This document shows, piece after piece, positions 12,360 through 25,250 of a DNA stretch of 64,000 bases. Where the stretch lies: the NCBI RefSeq assembly GCF_958295425.1, contig NC_081153.1:18905172-18969171 (forward strand), given 5' to 3'. Both the position numbers and the translations under genes were made by a program. How positions within the stretch are numbered: position 1 is the stretch's first letter; each line of letters starts with the position of its first letter. The notes under the pieces are model-generated. The model saw nothing but the letters and a program-made list of their open reading frames with translations. It was not told the DNA's origin and searched no databases. Source of the DNA: Solea solea (taxonomy: Eukaryota > Chordata > Actinopteri > Pleuronectiformes > Soleidae).

Positions 12360-14388
12360 CCAAAATCGGTCAAAAAGGTCATAGTATAGCATGTCGTCCA
12401 AAATCGGTCAAAAACGTCATAGTATAGCATGTCGCCCAAAATCGGTCAAAAATGTCATAGTATAGCATGTTGTCCAAAATCGGTCAAAAATGTCATAGTA
12501 TGGTATGATGTCCAAAATAACCTAAAAAAGTCATAGTATAGTATGTCGTCCAAAATTACCTAAAAAAAATCATAGTATAGTATGTCGTCCAAAATCGGTC
12601 AAAAATGTCATAGTATAGCATGTCGTCCAAAATCGGTCAAAAACGTCATAGTATAGCATGTCGTCCAAAATCGGTCAAAAATGTCATAGTATAGTATGTC
12701 GTCCAAGATCACCTAAAAAAGTCATAGTATAGTATGTCGTCCAAAATTACCTAAAAAAATCATAGTATAGCATGTCGTCCAAAATCGGTCAAAAATGTCA
12801 TAGTATAGCATGTCGTCTAAAATCGGTCAAAAATGTCATAGTATAGCATGTTGTCCAAAATCGGTTAAAAATTTCATAGTATAGCATGTCGTCCAAAATC
12901 GGTCAAAAAAGTCATAGTATAGTATGTCATCCAAAATCGGTCAAAAATGTCGTAGTATAGTATGTCGTCCAAAATCTGTCAAAAAAGTCATAGTATAGTA
13001 TGCCGTCCAAAATCGGTCAAAAACGTCATAGTACAGCATGTCGTCCAAAATCGGTCAAAAAAGTCATAGTATAGTATGCCGTCCAAAATCGGTCAAAAAC
13101 GTCATAGTACAGCATGTCGTCCAAAATCGGTCAAAAATGTCATAGTATAGCATGTCGTCCGAAATATGTCAAAAATGTCATAGTATAGTATGTCGTCCAA
13201 AATGTGATCTAAATTTACAACAATGCTTCTTAGGATTGCAGAAGGTACTTGTTCCTACCAGGGCTTGAACCCAGGTCTCCTATGTTAAAGGCAAAAGTGT
13301 TATCCATTACACCAACCATGCTTTCCAAAAGCTGTCAAAAACGTCATAGTATAGCATGTCGTCCAAAATCGGTCAAAAATGTCATAGTATAGTATGTCGT
13401 CCAAGATCACCTAAAAAAGTCATAGTATAGTATGTCGTCCAAAATTACCTAAAAAAATCATAGTATAGCATGTCGTCCAAAATCGGTCAAAAATGTCATA
13501 GTATAGCATGTCGTCTAAAATCGGTCAAAAATGTCATAGTATAGCATGTTGTCCAAAATCGGTTAAAAATTTCATAGTATAGCATGTCGTCCAAAATCTG
13601 TCAAAAAAGTCATAGTATAGAATGTCGTCCAAAATCTGTCAAAAATGTCATAGTATAGTATGTCGTCCAAAATCTGTCAAAAAAGTCATAGTATAGTATG
13701 TCTTCCAAAATCTGTCAAAAAAGTCATAGTATAGTATGTCGTCCAAAATCGGTCAAAAAAGTCATAGTATAGCATGTCGCCCAAAATCGGTCAAAAATGT
13801 CATAGTATAGCATGTCGTCCAAAATCGGTCAAAAATGTCATAGTATAGCATGTCGTCCAAAATCGGTCAAAAACGTCATAGTATAGCATGTCGTCCAAAA
13901 TCGGTCAAAAACGTCATAGTATAGCATGCCGTCCAAAATCGGTCAAATATGTCATAGTATAGTATGTCGTCCAAAATCGGTCAAAAAAGTCATAGTATAG
14001 TATGTCATCCGAAATCGGTCAAAAATGTCATAGTATAGCATGTCGTCCAAAATCGGTCAAAAATGTCATAGTATAGTATGTCGTCCAAAATCGGTCAAAA
14101 AATTCATAGTATAGTATGTCATCCAAAATCGGTCAAAAATGTCGTAGTATAGTATGTCGTCCTAAATCGGTCAAAGAAGTCATAGTATAGTATGTCGTCC
14201 AAAATCTGTCAAAAAAGTCATAGTATAGTATGTCGTCCAAAATCGGTCAAAAACGTCATAGTATAGAATGTCGTCCAAAATCGGTCAAATATGTCATAGT
14301 ATAGTATGTCGTCCAAAATCGGTCAAAAAAGTCATAGTATAGTATGTCATCCAAAATCGGTCAAAAATGTCGTAGTATAGTATGTCGT
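12360..14388. repeat. 2029-bp higher-order repeat, copy 2
   Basis: Tandem duplicate of 10331-12359. After about 14389 the units no longer match the start of a third copy, so only two copies are present in this window. Confidence 0.75.
13250..13321 (-). pseudogene. tRNA-like module, copy 3 (type A)
   Basis: Same module, exactly 2029 bp after copy 2. A box and B box are intact. Confidence 0.7.
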
Positions 14389-15125
14389 CCAAAATCGGTC
14401 AAAAAAGTCATAGTATAGTATGCCTTCCAAAATCTGTCAAAAAAGTCATAGTATAGTATGTCGTCCAAAATCGGTCAAAAAAGTCATAGTATAGCATGTC
14501 GCCCAAAATCGGTCAAATATGTCATAGTATAGTATTTCGTCCAAAATCGGTCAAAAAAGTCATAGTATAGTATGTCATCCGAAATCGGTCAAAAATGTCA
14601 TAGTATAGCATGTCGTCCAAAATCGGTCAAAAATGTCATAGTATAGTATGTCGTCCAAAATCGGTCAAAAAATTCATAGTATAGTATGTCATCCAAAATC
14701 GGTCAAAAATGTCGTAGTATAGTATGTCGTCCTAAATCGGTCAAAGAAGTCATAGTATAGTATGTCGTCCAAAATCGGTCAAAAACGTCATAGTATAGAA
14801 TGTCGTCCAAAATCGGTCAAATATGTCATAGTATAGTATGTCGTCCAAAATCGGTCAAAAAAGTCATAGTATAGTATGTCATCCAAAATCGGTCAAAAAT
14901 GTCGTAGTATAGTATGTCGTCCAAAATCGGTCAAAAAAGTCATAGTATAGTATGCCGTCCAAAATCGGTCAAAAACGTCATAGTACAGCATGTCGTCCAA
15001 AATCGGTCAAAAATGTCATAGTATAGCATGTCGTCCGAAATCTGTCAAAAATGTCATAGTATAGTATGTAGTCCAAAATGTGATCTAAATTTACAACAAT
15101 GCTTCTTAGGATTGCAGAAGGTACT

Positions 15126-15197
15126 TGTTCCTACCAGGGCTTGAACCCAGGTCTCCTATGTTAAAGGCAAAAGTGTTATCCATTACACCAACCATGC
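15126..15197 (-). pseudogene. tRNA-like module, copy 4 (type A)
   Basis: Same module, 1876 bp after copy 3, so the intervening block differs from the 2029-bp unit by an indel of whole satellite units. Both Pol III boxes are intact. Confidence 0.7.
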
Positions 15198-16277
15198 TTT
15201 CCAAAAGCTGTCAAAAACGTCATAGTATAGCATGTCGTCCAAAATCGGTCAAAAATGTCATAGTATAGTATGTCGTCCAAGATCACCTAAAAAAGTCATA
15301 GTATAGTATGTCGTCCAAAATTACCTAAAAAAATCATAGTATAGCATGTCGTCCAAAATCGGTCAAAAATGTCATAGTATAGCATGTCGTCTAAAATCGG
15401 TCAAAAATGTCATAGTATAGCATGTTGTCCAAAATTGGTTAAAAATTTCATAGTATAGCATGTCGTCCAAAATCTGTCAAAAAAGTCATAGTATAGAATG
15501 TCGTCCAAAATCTGTCAAAAATGTCATAGAATAGTATGTCGTCCAAAATCTGTCAAAAAAGTCATAGTATAGTATGTCGTCCAAAATCTGTCAAAAATGT
15601 CATAGTATAGTATGTCGTCCAAAATCTGTCAAAAAAGTCATAGTATAGTATGTCTTCCAAAATCTGTCAAAAAAGTCATAGTATAGTATGTCGTCCAAAA
15701 TCGGTCAAAAAAGATAGTATAGCATGTCGCCCAAAATCGGTCAAAAATGTCATAGTATAGCATGTCGTCCAAAATCGGTCAAAAATGTCATAGTATAGCA
15801 TGTCGTCCAAAATTGGTCAAAAATGTCATAGTATAGCATGTCGTCCAAAATTTGTCAAAAATGTCATAGTATAGCATGTCGCCCAAAATCGGTCAAAAAT
15901 GTCATAGTATAGCATGTTGTCCAAAATCGGTCAAAAATGTCATAGTATAGCATGTCGTCCAAAATTGGTCAAAAATGTCATAGTATAGCATGTCGTCCAA
16001 AATCGGTCAAAAACGTCATAGTATAGCATGTTGTCCAAAATCGGTCAAAAACGTCATAGTATAGCATGTCGTCCAAAATCGGTCAAAAATGTCATAGTAT
16101 AGCATGTCGTCCAAAATCGGTCAAAAATGTCATAGTATAGCATGTCGTCCAAAATCGGTCAAAAACGTCATAGTATAGCATGTCGTCCAAAATCGGTCAA
16201 AAATGTCATAGTATGGTATGTCGTCCAAAATGTGATCTAAATTAACAACAACGCTTCTCAGGATTGCAGAAGGTACT

Positions 16278-16349
16278 TGTTCCAACCAGGGCTTGAACCC
16301 AGGTCTCCTATGTTAAAGGCAAATGTGCTATCCATTACACCAACTATGC
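16278..16349 (-). pseudogene. tRNA-like module, copy 5 (type B)
   Basis: Type B differs from type A at several bases (GGATAGCAC in place of GGATAACAC, CATAGTTGG in place of CATGGTTGG). It is followed on the plus strand by about 30 bp of extra non-satellite text (GCCCTTATACACTCC and onward to about 16375). A box and B box are intact, and the D-stem can still pair with one wobble. Confidence 0.7.
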
Positions 16350-17809
16350 TGCCCTTATACACTCCAAATCATCATGCTATAGTATGTCATTCAAAATCGC
16401 CTAAAAAAGTCATAGTATAGCATGTCGTCCAAAATCTGTCAAAAACGTCATAGTATAGCATGTCATCCAAAATGGGTCAAAAATGTCATAGTATAGTATG
16501 ACGTCCATAATCACCTAAAAAGACATAGTATAGTATGTCGTCCATAATTACCTAAAAAAATCATAGTAAAGCATGTCGTCCAAAATCGGTCAAAAATGTC
16601 ATAGTATAGCATGTCGTCCAAAATCGGTCAAAAACGTCATAGTATAGCATGTCGTCCAAAATCGGTCAAAAACATCATAGTATAGCATGTCGTCCAAAAT
16701 CGGTCAAAAATGTCATAGTATAGTATGTCGTCCAAAATCACCTAAAAAAGTCATAGTATAGTATGTCGTCCAAAATTGGTCAAAAAAGTCATAGTATAGT
16801 ATGTCGTCCAAAATCTGCAAAAACGTCATAGTATAGCATGTCGTCCAGAATCGGTCAAAAATGTCATAGTATAGCATGTCGTCCAAAATCGGTCGAAAAA
16901 TCATAGTATAGTATGTCTTCCAAAATCTGTCAAAAAAGTCATTGTATAGTATGTCGTCCAAAATCACCTAAAAAAGTCATAGTATAGTATGTCGTCCAAA
17001 ATCACCTAAAAAAGTCATAGTATAGTATGTCGTCCAAAATTACCTAAAAAAATCATAGGATAGTATGTCGTCCAAAATCGGTCAAAATGTCATAGTATAT
17101 AGTATGTCGTCCAAAAACACCTAAAAACGTCATAGTATAGTATGTCGTCCAAAATCGGTCAAAATGTCTTAGTATAGTATGTCGTCCAAAATCGGTCAAA
17201 AACGTCATAGTATAGTATGTCGTCCAAAATCGGTCAAAAACGTCATAGTATAGCATGTCGTCCAAAATCGGTCAAAAATGTCATAGTATAGCATGTCGTC
17301 CAAAATCTGTCAAAAAAGTCATAGTATAGTATGTCTTCCAAAATCTGTCAAACAAGTCATAGTATAGTTTGTCGTCCAAAAATTACCTAAAAAAATCATA
17401 GTATAGTATGTCGTCCAAAATCGGTCAAAAACGTCATAGTATAGTATGTCGTCCAAAATCAGCTAAAAAAGTCATAGTATAGCATGTTGTCCAAAATCGG
17501 TCAAAAAAGTCATAGTATAGTATGTCGTCCAAAATCAGCTAAAAAAGTCATAGTATAGCATGTCGTCCAAAATCGGTCAAAAATGTCATAGTATAGCATG
17601 TCGTCCAAAATCGGTCAAAAAGGTCATAGTATAGCATGTCGTCCAAAATCGGTCAAAAAGGTCATAGTATAGCATGTCGCCCAAAATCGGTCAAAAATGT
17701 CATAGTATAGCATGTCGTCCAAAATCTGTCAAAAATGTCATAGTATAGTATGTTGTCCAAAATGTGATCTAAATTTACAACAATGCTTCTTAGGATTGCA
17801 GAAGGTACT

Positions 17810-17881
17810 TGTTAGAACCAGGGCTTGAACCCAGGTCTCCTATGTTAAAGGCAAAAGTGTTATCCATTACACCAACCATGC
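17810..17881 (-). pseudogene. tRNA-like module, copy 6 (type A variant)
   Basis: Type A flanks, but with local changes (plus-strand GTTAGAACCAG where other type A copies read GTTCCTACCAG). Both Pol III boxes remain intact. Confidence 0.7.
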
Positions 17882-18621
17882 TTTCCGAAAGTTGTCAAAA
17901 ACGTCATAGTATAGCATGTCGTCCAAAATCGGTCAAAAATGTCATAGTATAGTATGTCGTCCAAGATCACCTAAAAAAGTCATAGTATAGTATGTCGTCC
18001 AAAATTACCTAAAAAAATCATAGTATAGCATGTCGTCCAAAATCGGTCAAAAATGTCATAGTATAGCATGTCGTCTAAAATCGGTCAAAAATGGCATAGT
18101 ATAGCATGTTGTCCAAAATCGGTTAAAAATTTCATAGTATAGCATGTCGTCCAAAATCTGTCAAAAAAGTCATAGTATAGAATGTCGTCCAAAATCTGTC
18201 AAAAATGTCATAGAATAGTATGTCGTCCAAAATCTGTCAAAAAAGTCATAGTATAGTATGTCGTCCAAAATCTTTCAAAAATGTCATAGTATAGTATGTC
18301 GTCCAAAATCTGTCAAAAAAGTCATAGTATAGTATGTCTTCCAAAATCTGTCAAAAAAGTCATAGTATAGTATGTCGTCCAAAATCACCTAAAAAAGTCA
18401 TAGTATAGTATGTCGTCCAAAATCTGTCAAAAAAGTCATAGTATAGTATGGCGTCCAAAATCTGTCAAAAACGTCATAGTATAGCATGTCGTCCAAAATC
18501 GGTCAAAAACGTCATAGTATAGCATGTCGTCCAAAATCAGTCAAAAATGTCATAGTATGGTATGTCGTCCAAAATGTGATCTAAATTAACAACAACGCTT
18601 CTCAGGATTGCAGAAGGTACT

Positions 18622-18693
18622 TGTTCCAACCAGGGCTTGAACCCAGGTCTCCTATGTTAAAGGCAAATGTGCTATCCATTACACCAACTATGC
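18622..18693 (-). pseudogene. tRNA-like module, copy 7 (type B)
   Basis: Type B module 2344 bp after copy 5. The satellite blocks that follow copies 5 and 7 correspond variant by variant, so 16.2-18.5 kb and 18.6-20 kb are related higher-order copies with indels. Confidence 0.7.
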
Positions 18694-19904
18694 TGCCCTT
18701 ATACACTCCAAATCATCATGCTATAGTATGTCATTCAAAATCGCCTAAAAAAGTCATAGTATAGCATGTCGTCCAAAATCTGTCAAAAACGTCATAGTAT
18801 AGCATGTCATCCAAAATGGGTCAAAAATGTCATAGTATAGTATGACGTCCATAATCACCTAAAAAGACATAGTATAGTATGTCGTCCATAATTACCTAAA
18901 AAAATCATAGTAAAGCATGTCGTCCAAAATCGGTCAAAAATGTCATAGTATAGCATGTCGTCCAAAATCGGTCAAAAACGTCATAGTATAGCATGTCGTC
19001 CAAAATCGGTCAAAAACATCATAGTATAGCATGTCGTCCAAAATCGGTCAAAAATGTCATAGTATAGTATGTCGTCCAAAATCACCTAAAAAAGTCATAG
19101 TATAGTATGTCGTCCAAAATTGGTCAAAAAAGTCATAGTATAGTATGTCGTCCAAAATCTGCAAAAACGTCATAGTATAGCATGTCGTCCAAAATCGGTC
19201 AAAAATGTCATAGTATAGCATGTCGTCCAAAATCGGTCGAAAAATCATAGTATAGTATGTCGTCCAAAATCACCTAAAAAAGTCATAGTATAGTATGTCG
19301 TCCAAAATCACCTAAAAAAGTCATAGTATAGTATGTCGTCCAAAATCACCTAAAAAAGTCATAGTATAGTATGTCGTCCAAAATTACCTAAAAAAATCAT
19401 AGGATAGTATGTCGTCCAAAATCGGTCAAAATGTCATAGTATATAGTATGTCGTCCAAAAACACCTAAAAACGTCATAGTATAGTATGTCGTCCAAAATC
19501 GGTCAAAATGTCTTAGTATAGTATGTCGTCCAAAATCGGTCAAAAACGTCATAGTATAGTATGTCGTCCAAAATCGGTCAAAAACGTCATAGTATAGTAT
19601 GTCGTCCAAAATCGGTCAAAAATGTCATAGTATAGCATGTCGTCCAAAATCACCTAAAAAAGTCATAGTATAGTATGGCGTCCAAAATCTGTCAAAAACG
19701 TCATAGTATAGCATGTCGTCCAAAATCGGTCAAAAATGTCATAGTATAGCATGTCGTCCAAAATCTGTCAAAAAAGTCATCGTATAGTATGTCTTCCAAA
19801 ATCTGTCAAACAAGTCATAGTATAGTTTGTCGTCCAAAATCACCTAAAAAAGTCATAGTATAGTATGGCGTCCAAAATCTGTCAAAAACGTCATAGTATA
19901 GCAT

Positions 19905-22235
19905 GTCGTCCAAAATCGGTCAAAAACGTCATAGTATAGCATGTCGTCCAAAATCAGTCAAAAATGTCATAGTATGGTATGTCGTCCAAAATGTGATCTA
20001 AATTAACAACAACGCTTCTCAGGATTGCAGAAGGTACTTGTTCCAACCAGGGCTTGAACCCAGGTCTCCTATGTTAAAGGCAAATGTGCTATCCATTACA
20101 CCAACTATGCTGCCCTTATACACTCCAAATCATCATGCTATAGTATGTCATTCAAAATCGCCTAAAAAAGTCATAGTATAGCATGTCGTCCAAAATCTGT
20201 CAAAAACGTCATAGTATAGCATGTCATCCAAAATGGGTCAAAAATGTCATAGTATAGTATGACGTCCATAATCACCTAAAAAGACATAGTATAGTATGTC
20301 GTCCATAATTACCTAAAAAAATCATAGTAAAGCATGTCGTCCAAAATCGGTCAAAAATGTCATAGTATAGCATGTCGTCCAAAATCGGTCAAAAACGTCA
20401 TAGTATAGCATGTCGTCCAAAATCGGTCAAAAACATCATAGTATAGCATGTCGTCCAAAATCAGTCAAAAATGTCATAGTATAGTATGTCGTCCAAAATC
20501 ACCTAAAAAAGTCATAGTATAGTATGTCGTCCAAAATTGGTCAAAAAAGTCATAGTATAGTATGTCGTCCAAAATCTGCAAAAACGTCATAGTATAGTAT
20601 GTCGTCCAAAATCACCTAAAAAAGTCATAGTATAGTATGTCGTCCAAAATCACCTAAAAAAGTCATAGTATAGTATGTCGTCCAAAATTACCTAAAAAAA
20701 TCATAGGATAGTATGTCGTCCAAAATCGGTCAAAATGTCATAGTATATAGTATGTCGTCCAAAAACACCTAAAAACGTCATAGTATAGTATGTCGTCCAA
20801 AATCGGTCAAAATGTCTTAGTATAGTATGTCGTCCAAAATCGGTCAAAAACGTCATAGTATAGTATGTCGTCCAAAATCGGTCAAAAACGTCATAGTATA
20901 GTATGTCGTCCAAAATCGGTCAAAAATGTCATAGTATAGCATGTCGTCCAAAATCACCTAAAAAAGTCATAGTATAGTATGGTGTCCAAAATCTGTCAAA
21001 AACGTCATAGTATAGCATGTCGTCCAAAATCGGTCAAAAATGTCATAGTATAGCATGTCGTCCAAAATCTGTCAAAAAAGTCATAGTATAGTATGTCTTC
21101 CAAAATCTGTCAAACAAGTCATAGTATAGTTTGTCGTCCAAAAATGACCTAAAAAAATCATAGTATAGTATGTCGTCCAAAATCGGTCAAAAACGTCATA
21201 GTATAGTATGTCGTCCAAAATCAGCTAAAAAAGTCATAGTATAGCATGTCGTCCAAAATCGGTCAAAAAAGTCATAGTATAGCATGTCGTCCAAAATCAC
21301 CTAAAAAAATCATAGTATAGCATGTCGTCCAAAATCGGTCAAAAATGTCATAGTATAGCATGTCGTCTAAAATCGGTCAAAAATGGCATAGTATAGCATG
21401 TTGTCCAAAATCGGTTAAAAATTTCATAGTATAGCATGTCGTCCAAAATCTGTCAAAAAAGTCATAGTATAGAATGTCGTCCAAAATCTGTCAAAAATGT
21501 CATAGAATAGTATGTCGTCCAAAATCTGTCAAAAAAGTCATAGTATAGTATGTCGTCCAAAATCTTTCAAAAATGTCATAGTATAGTATGTCGTCCAAAA
21601 TCTGTCAAAAAAGTCATAGTATAGTATGTCTTCCAAAATCTGTCAAAAAAGTCATAGTATAGTATGTCGTCCAAAATCGGTCAAAAAAGTCATAGTATAG
21701 CATGTCGCCCAAAATCGGTCAAAAATGTCATAGTATAGCATGTCGTCCAAAATTGGTCAAAAATGTCATAGTATAGCATGTCGTCCAAAATTTGTCAAAA
21801 ATGTCTTAGTATAGCATGTCGTCCAAAATCGGTCAAAAACGTCATAGTATAGCATGTTGTCCAAAATCGGTCAAAAACGTCATAGTATAGCATGTCGTCC
21901 AAAATCGGTCAAAAATGTCATAGTATAGCATGTCGTCCAAAATCGGTCAAAAAGGTCATAGTATAGCATGTCGCCCAAAATCGGTCAAAAAGGTCATAGT
22001 ATAGCATGTCGCCCAAAATCGGTCAAAAATGTCATAGTATAGCATGTTGTCCAAAATCGGTCAAAAATGTCATAGTATAGCATGTCGTCCAAAATTGGTC
22101 AAAAATGTCATAGTATAGCATGTCGTCCAAAATCGGTCAAAAACGTCATAGTATAGCATGTTGTCCAAAATCGGTCAAAAACGTCATAGTATAGCATGTC
22201 GTCCAAAATCGGTCAAAAATGTCATAGTATAGCAT
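19905..22235. repeat. 2331-bp higher-order repeat, copy 1
   Basis: The tRNA-like modules at 20039, 22370 and 24701 are exactly 2331 bp apart, and the unit-variant order between them matches. The left boundary is approximate: sequences upstream of about 19900 and 22235 stop matching (CTGTC versus CGGTC units). Confidence 0.8.
20039..20110 (-). pseudogene. tRNA-like module, copy 8 (type B)
   Basis: Type B module at the start of 2331-bp repeat copy 1. A box and B box are intact. Confidence 0.7.
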
Positions 22236-24566
22236 GTCGTCCAAAATCGGTCAAAAACGTCATAGTATAGCATGTCGTCCAAAATCAGTCAAAAATGTCA
22301 TAGTATGGTATGTCGTCCAAAATGTGATCTAAATTAACAACAACGCTTCTCAGGATTGCAGAAGGTACTTGTTCCAACCAGGGCTTGAACCCAGGTCTCC
22401 TATGTTAAAGGCAAATGTGCTATCCATTACACCAACTATGCTGCCCTTATACACTCCAAATCATCATGCTATAGTATGTCATTCAAAATCGCCTAAAAAA
22501 GTCATAGTATAGCATGTCGTCCAAAATCTGTCAAAAACGTCATAGTATAGCATGTCATCCAAAATGGGTCAAAAATGTCATAGTATAGTATGACGTCCAT
22601 AATCACCTAAAAAGACATAGTATAGTATGTCGTCCATAATTACCTAAAAAAATCATAGTAAAGCATGTCGTCCAAAATCGGTCAAAAATGTCATAGTATA
22701 GCATGTCGTCCAAAATCGGTCAAAAACGTCATAGTATAGCATGTCGTCCAAAATCGGTCAAAAACATCATAGTATAGCATGTCGTCCAAAATCAGTCAAA
22801 AATGTCATAGTATAGTATGTCGTCCAAAATCACCTAAAAAAGTCATAGTATAGTATGTCGTCCAAAATTGGTCAAAAAAGTCATAGTATAGTATGTCGTC
22901 CAAAATCTGCAAAAACGTCATAGTATAGTATGTCGTCCAAAATCACCTAAAAAAGTCATAGTATAGTATGTCGTCCAAAATCACCTAAAAAAGTCATAGT
23001 ATAGTATGTCGTCCAAAATTACCTAAAAAAATCATAGGATAGTATGTCGTCCAAAATCGGTCAAAATGTCATAGTATATAGTATGTCGTCCAAAAACACC
23101 TTTAAACGTCATAGTATAGTATGTCGTCCAAAATCGGTCAAAATGTCTTAGTATAGTATGTCGTCCAAAATCGGTCAAAAACGTCATAGTATAGTATGTC
23201 GTCCAAAATCGGTCAAAAACGTCATAGTATAGTATGTCGTCCAAAATCGGTCAAAAATGTCATAGTATAGCATGTCGTCCAAAATCACCTAAAAAAGTCA
23301 TAGTATAGTATGGTGTCCAAAATCTGTCAAAAACGTCATAGTATAGCATGTCGTCCAAAATCGGTCAAAAATGTCATAGTATAGCATGTCGTCCAAAATC
23401 TGTCAAAAAAGTCATAGTATAGTATGTCTTCCAAAATCTGTCAAACAAGTCATAGTATAGTTTGTCGTCCAAAAATGACCTAAAAAAATCATAGTATAGT
23501 ATGTCGTCCAAAATCGGTCAAAAACGTCATAGTATAGTATGTCGTCCAAAATCAGCTAAAAAAGTCATAGTATAGCATGTCGTCCAAAATCGGTCAAAAA
23601 AGTCATAGTATAGCATGTCGTCCAAAATCACCTAAAAAAATCATAGTATAGCATGTCGTCCAAAATCGGTCAAAAATGTCATAGTATAGCATGTCGTCTA
23701 AAATCGGTCAAAAATGGCATAGTATAGCATGTTGTCCAAAATCGGTTAAAAATTTCATAGTATAGCATGTCGTCCAAAATCTGTCAAAAAAGTCATAGTA
23801 TAGAATGTCGTCCAAAATCTGTCAAAAATGTCATAGAATAGTATGTCGTCCAAAATCTGTCAAAAAAGTCATAGTATAGTATGTCGTCCAAAATCTTTCA
23901 AAAATGTCATAGTATAGTATGTCGTCCAAAATCTGTCAAAAAAGTCATAGTATAGTATGTCTTCCAAAATCTGTCAAAAAAGTCATAGTATAGTATGTCG
24001 TCCAAAATCGGTCAAAAAAGTCATAGTATAGCATGTCGCCCAAAATCGGTCAAAAATGTCATAGTATAGCATGTCGTCCAAAATTGGTCAAAAATGTCAT
24101 AGTATAGCATGTCGTCCAAAATTTGTCAAAAATGTCTTAGTATAGCATGTCGTCCAAAATCGGTCAAAAACGTCATAGTATAGCATGTTGTCCAAAATCG
24201 GTCAAAAACGTCATAGTATAGCATGTCGTCCAAAATCGGTCAAAAATGTCATAGTATAGCATGTCGTCCAAAATCGGTCAAAAAGGTCATAGTATAGCAT
24301 GTCGCCCAAAATCGGTCAAAAAGGTCATAGTATAGCATGTCGCCCAAAATCGGTCAAAAATGTCATAGTATAGCATGTTGTCCAAAATCGGTCAAAAGTG
24401 TCATAGTATAGCATGTCGTCCAAAATTGGTCAAAAATGTCATAGTATAGCATGTCGTCCAAAATCGGTCAAAAACGTCATAGTATAGCATGTTGTCCAAA
24501 ATCGGTCAAAAACGTCATAGTATAGCATGTCGTCCAAAATCGGTCAAAAATGTCATAGTATAGCAT
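22236..24566. repeat. 2331-bp higher-order repeat, copy 2
   Basis: Nearly identical to 19905-22235. Differences I noticed are CACCTTTAAACG near 23100 where copy 1 has CACCTAAAAACG, and AAAAGTGTC near 24396 where copy 1 has AAAAATGTC. This suggests a very recent duplication or ongoing homogenisation. Confidence 0.8.
22370..22441 (-). pseudogene. tRNA-like module, copy 9 (type B)
   Basis: Identical to copy 8 as far as I can read, at exactly 2331 bp spacing. Confidence 0.7.
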
Positions 24567-25250
24567 GTCGTCCAAAATCGGTCAAAAACGTCATAGTATA
24601 GCATGTCGTCCAAAATCAGTCAAAAATGTCATAGTATGGTATGTCGTCCAAAATGTGATCTAAATTAACAACAACGCTTCTCAGGATTGCAGAAGGTACT
24701 TGTTCCAACCAGGGCTTGAACCCAGGTCTCCTATGTTAAAGGCAAATGTGCTATCCATTACACCAACTATGCTGCCCTTATACACTCCAAATCATCATGC
24801 TATAGTATGTCATTCAAAATCGCCTAAAAAAGTCATAGTATAGCATGTCGTCCAAAATCTGTCAAAAACGTCATAGTATAGCATGTCATCCAAAATGGGT
24901 CAAAAATGTCATAGTATAGTATGACGTCCATAATCACCTAAAAAGACATAGTATAGTATGTCGTCCATAATTACCTAAAAAAATCATAGTAAAGCATGTC
25001 GTCCAAAATCGGTCAAAAATGTCATAGTATAGCATGTCGTCCAAAATCGGTCAAAAACGTCATAGTATAGCATGTCGTCCAAAATCGGTCAAAAACATCA
25101 TAGTATAGCATGTCGTCCAAAATCGGTCAAAAATGTCATAGTATAGTATGTCGTCCAAAATCACCTAAAAAAGTCATAGTATAGTATGTCGTCCAAAATT
25201 GGTCAAAAAAGTCATAGTATAGTATGTCGTCCAAAATCTGCAAAAACGTC
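24567..25250. repeat. 2331-bp higher-order repeat, partial copy 3
   Basis: Matches the start of copies 1 and 2 through the tRNA-like module. It diverges at about 25250, where a GCATGTCG unit replaces the GTATGTCG unit at the same position in the other copies. From there it follows the order seen after the type B module at 18622. Confidence 0.65.
24701..24772 (-). pseudogene. tRNA-like module, copy 10 (type B)
   Basis: Last tRNA-like module of the array, identical in its core to copies 8 and 9. No module occurs in the final 2.8 kb of the array. Confidence 0.7.

Noticed and set aside
7708..24772. Functional tRNA genes
   Set aside because: The A and B boxes are intact and the T-arm folds, but the acceptor stem does not pair, the anticodon stem is weak and the anticodon is ambiguous. 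They are better called tRNA-derived pseudogenes.
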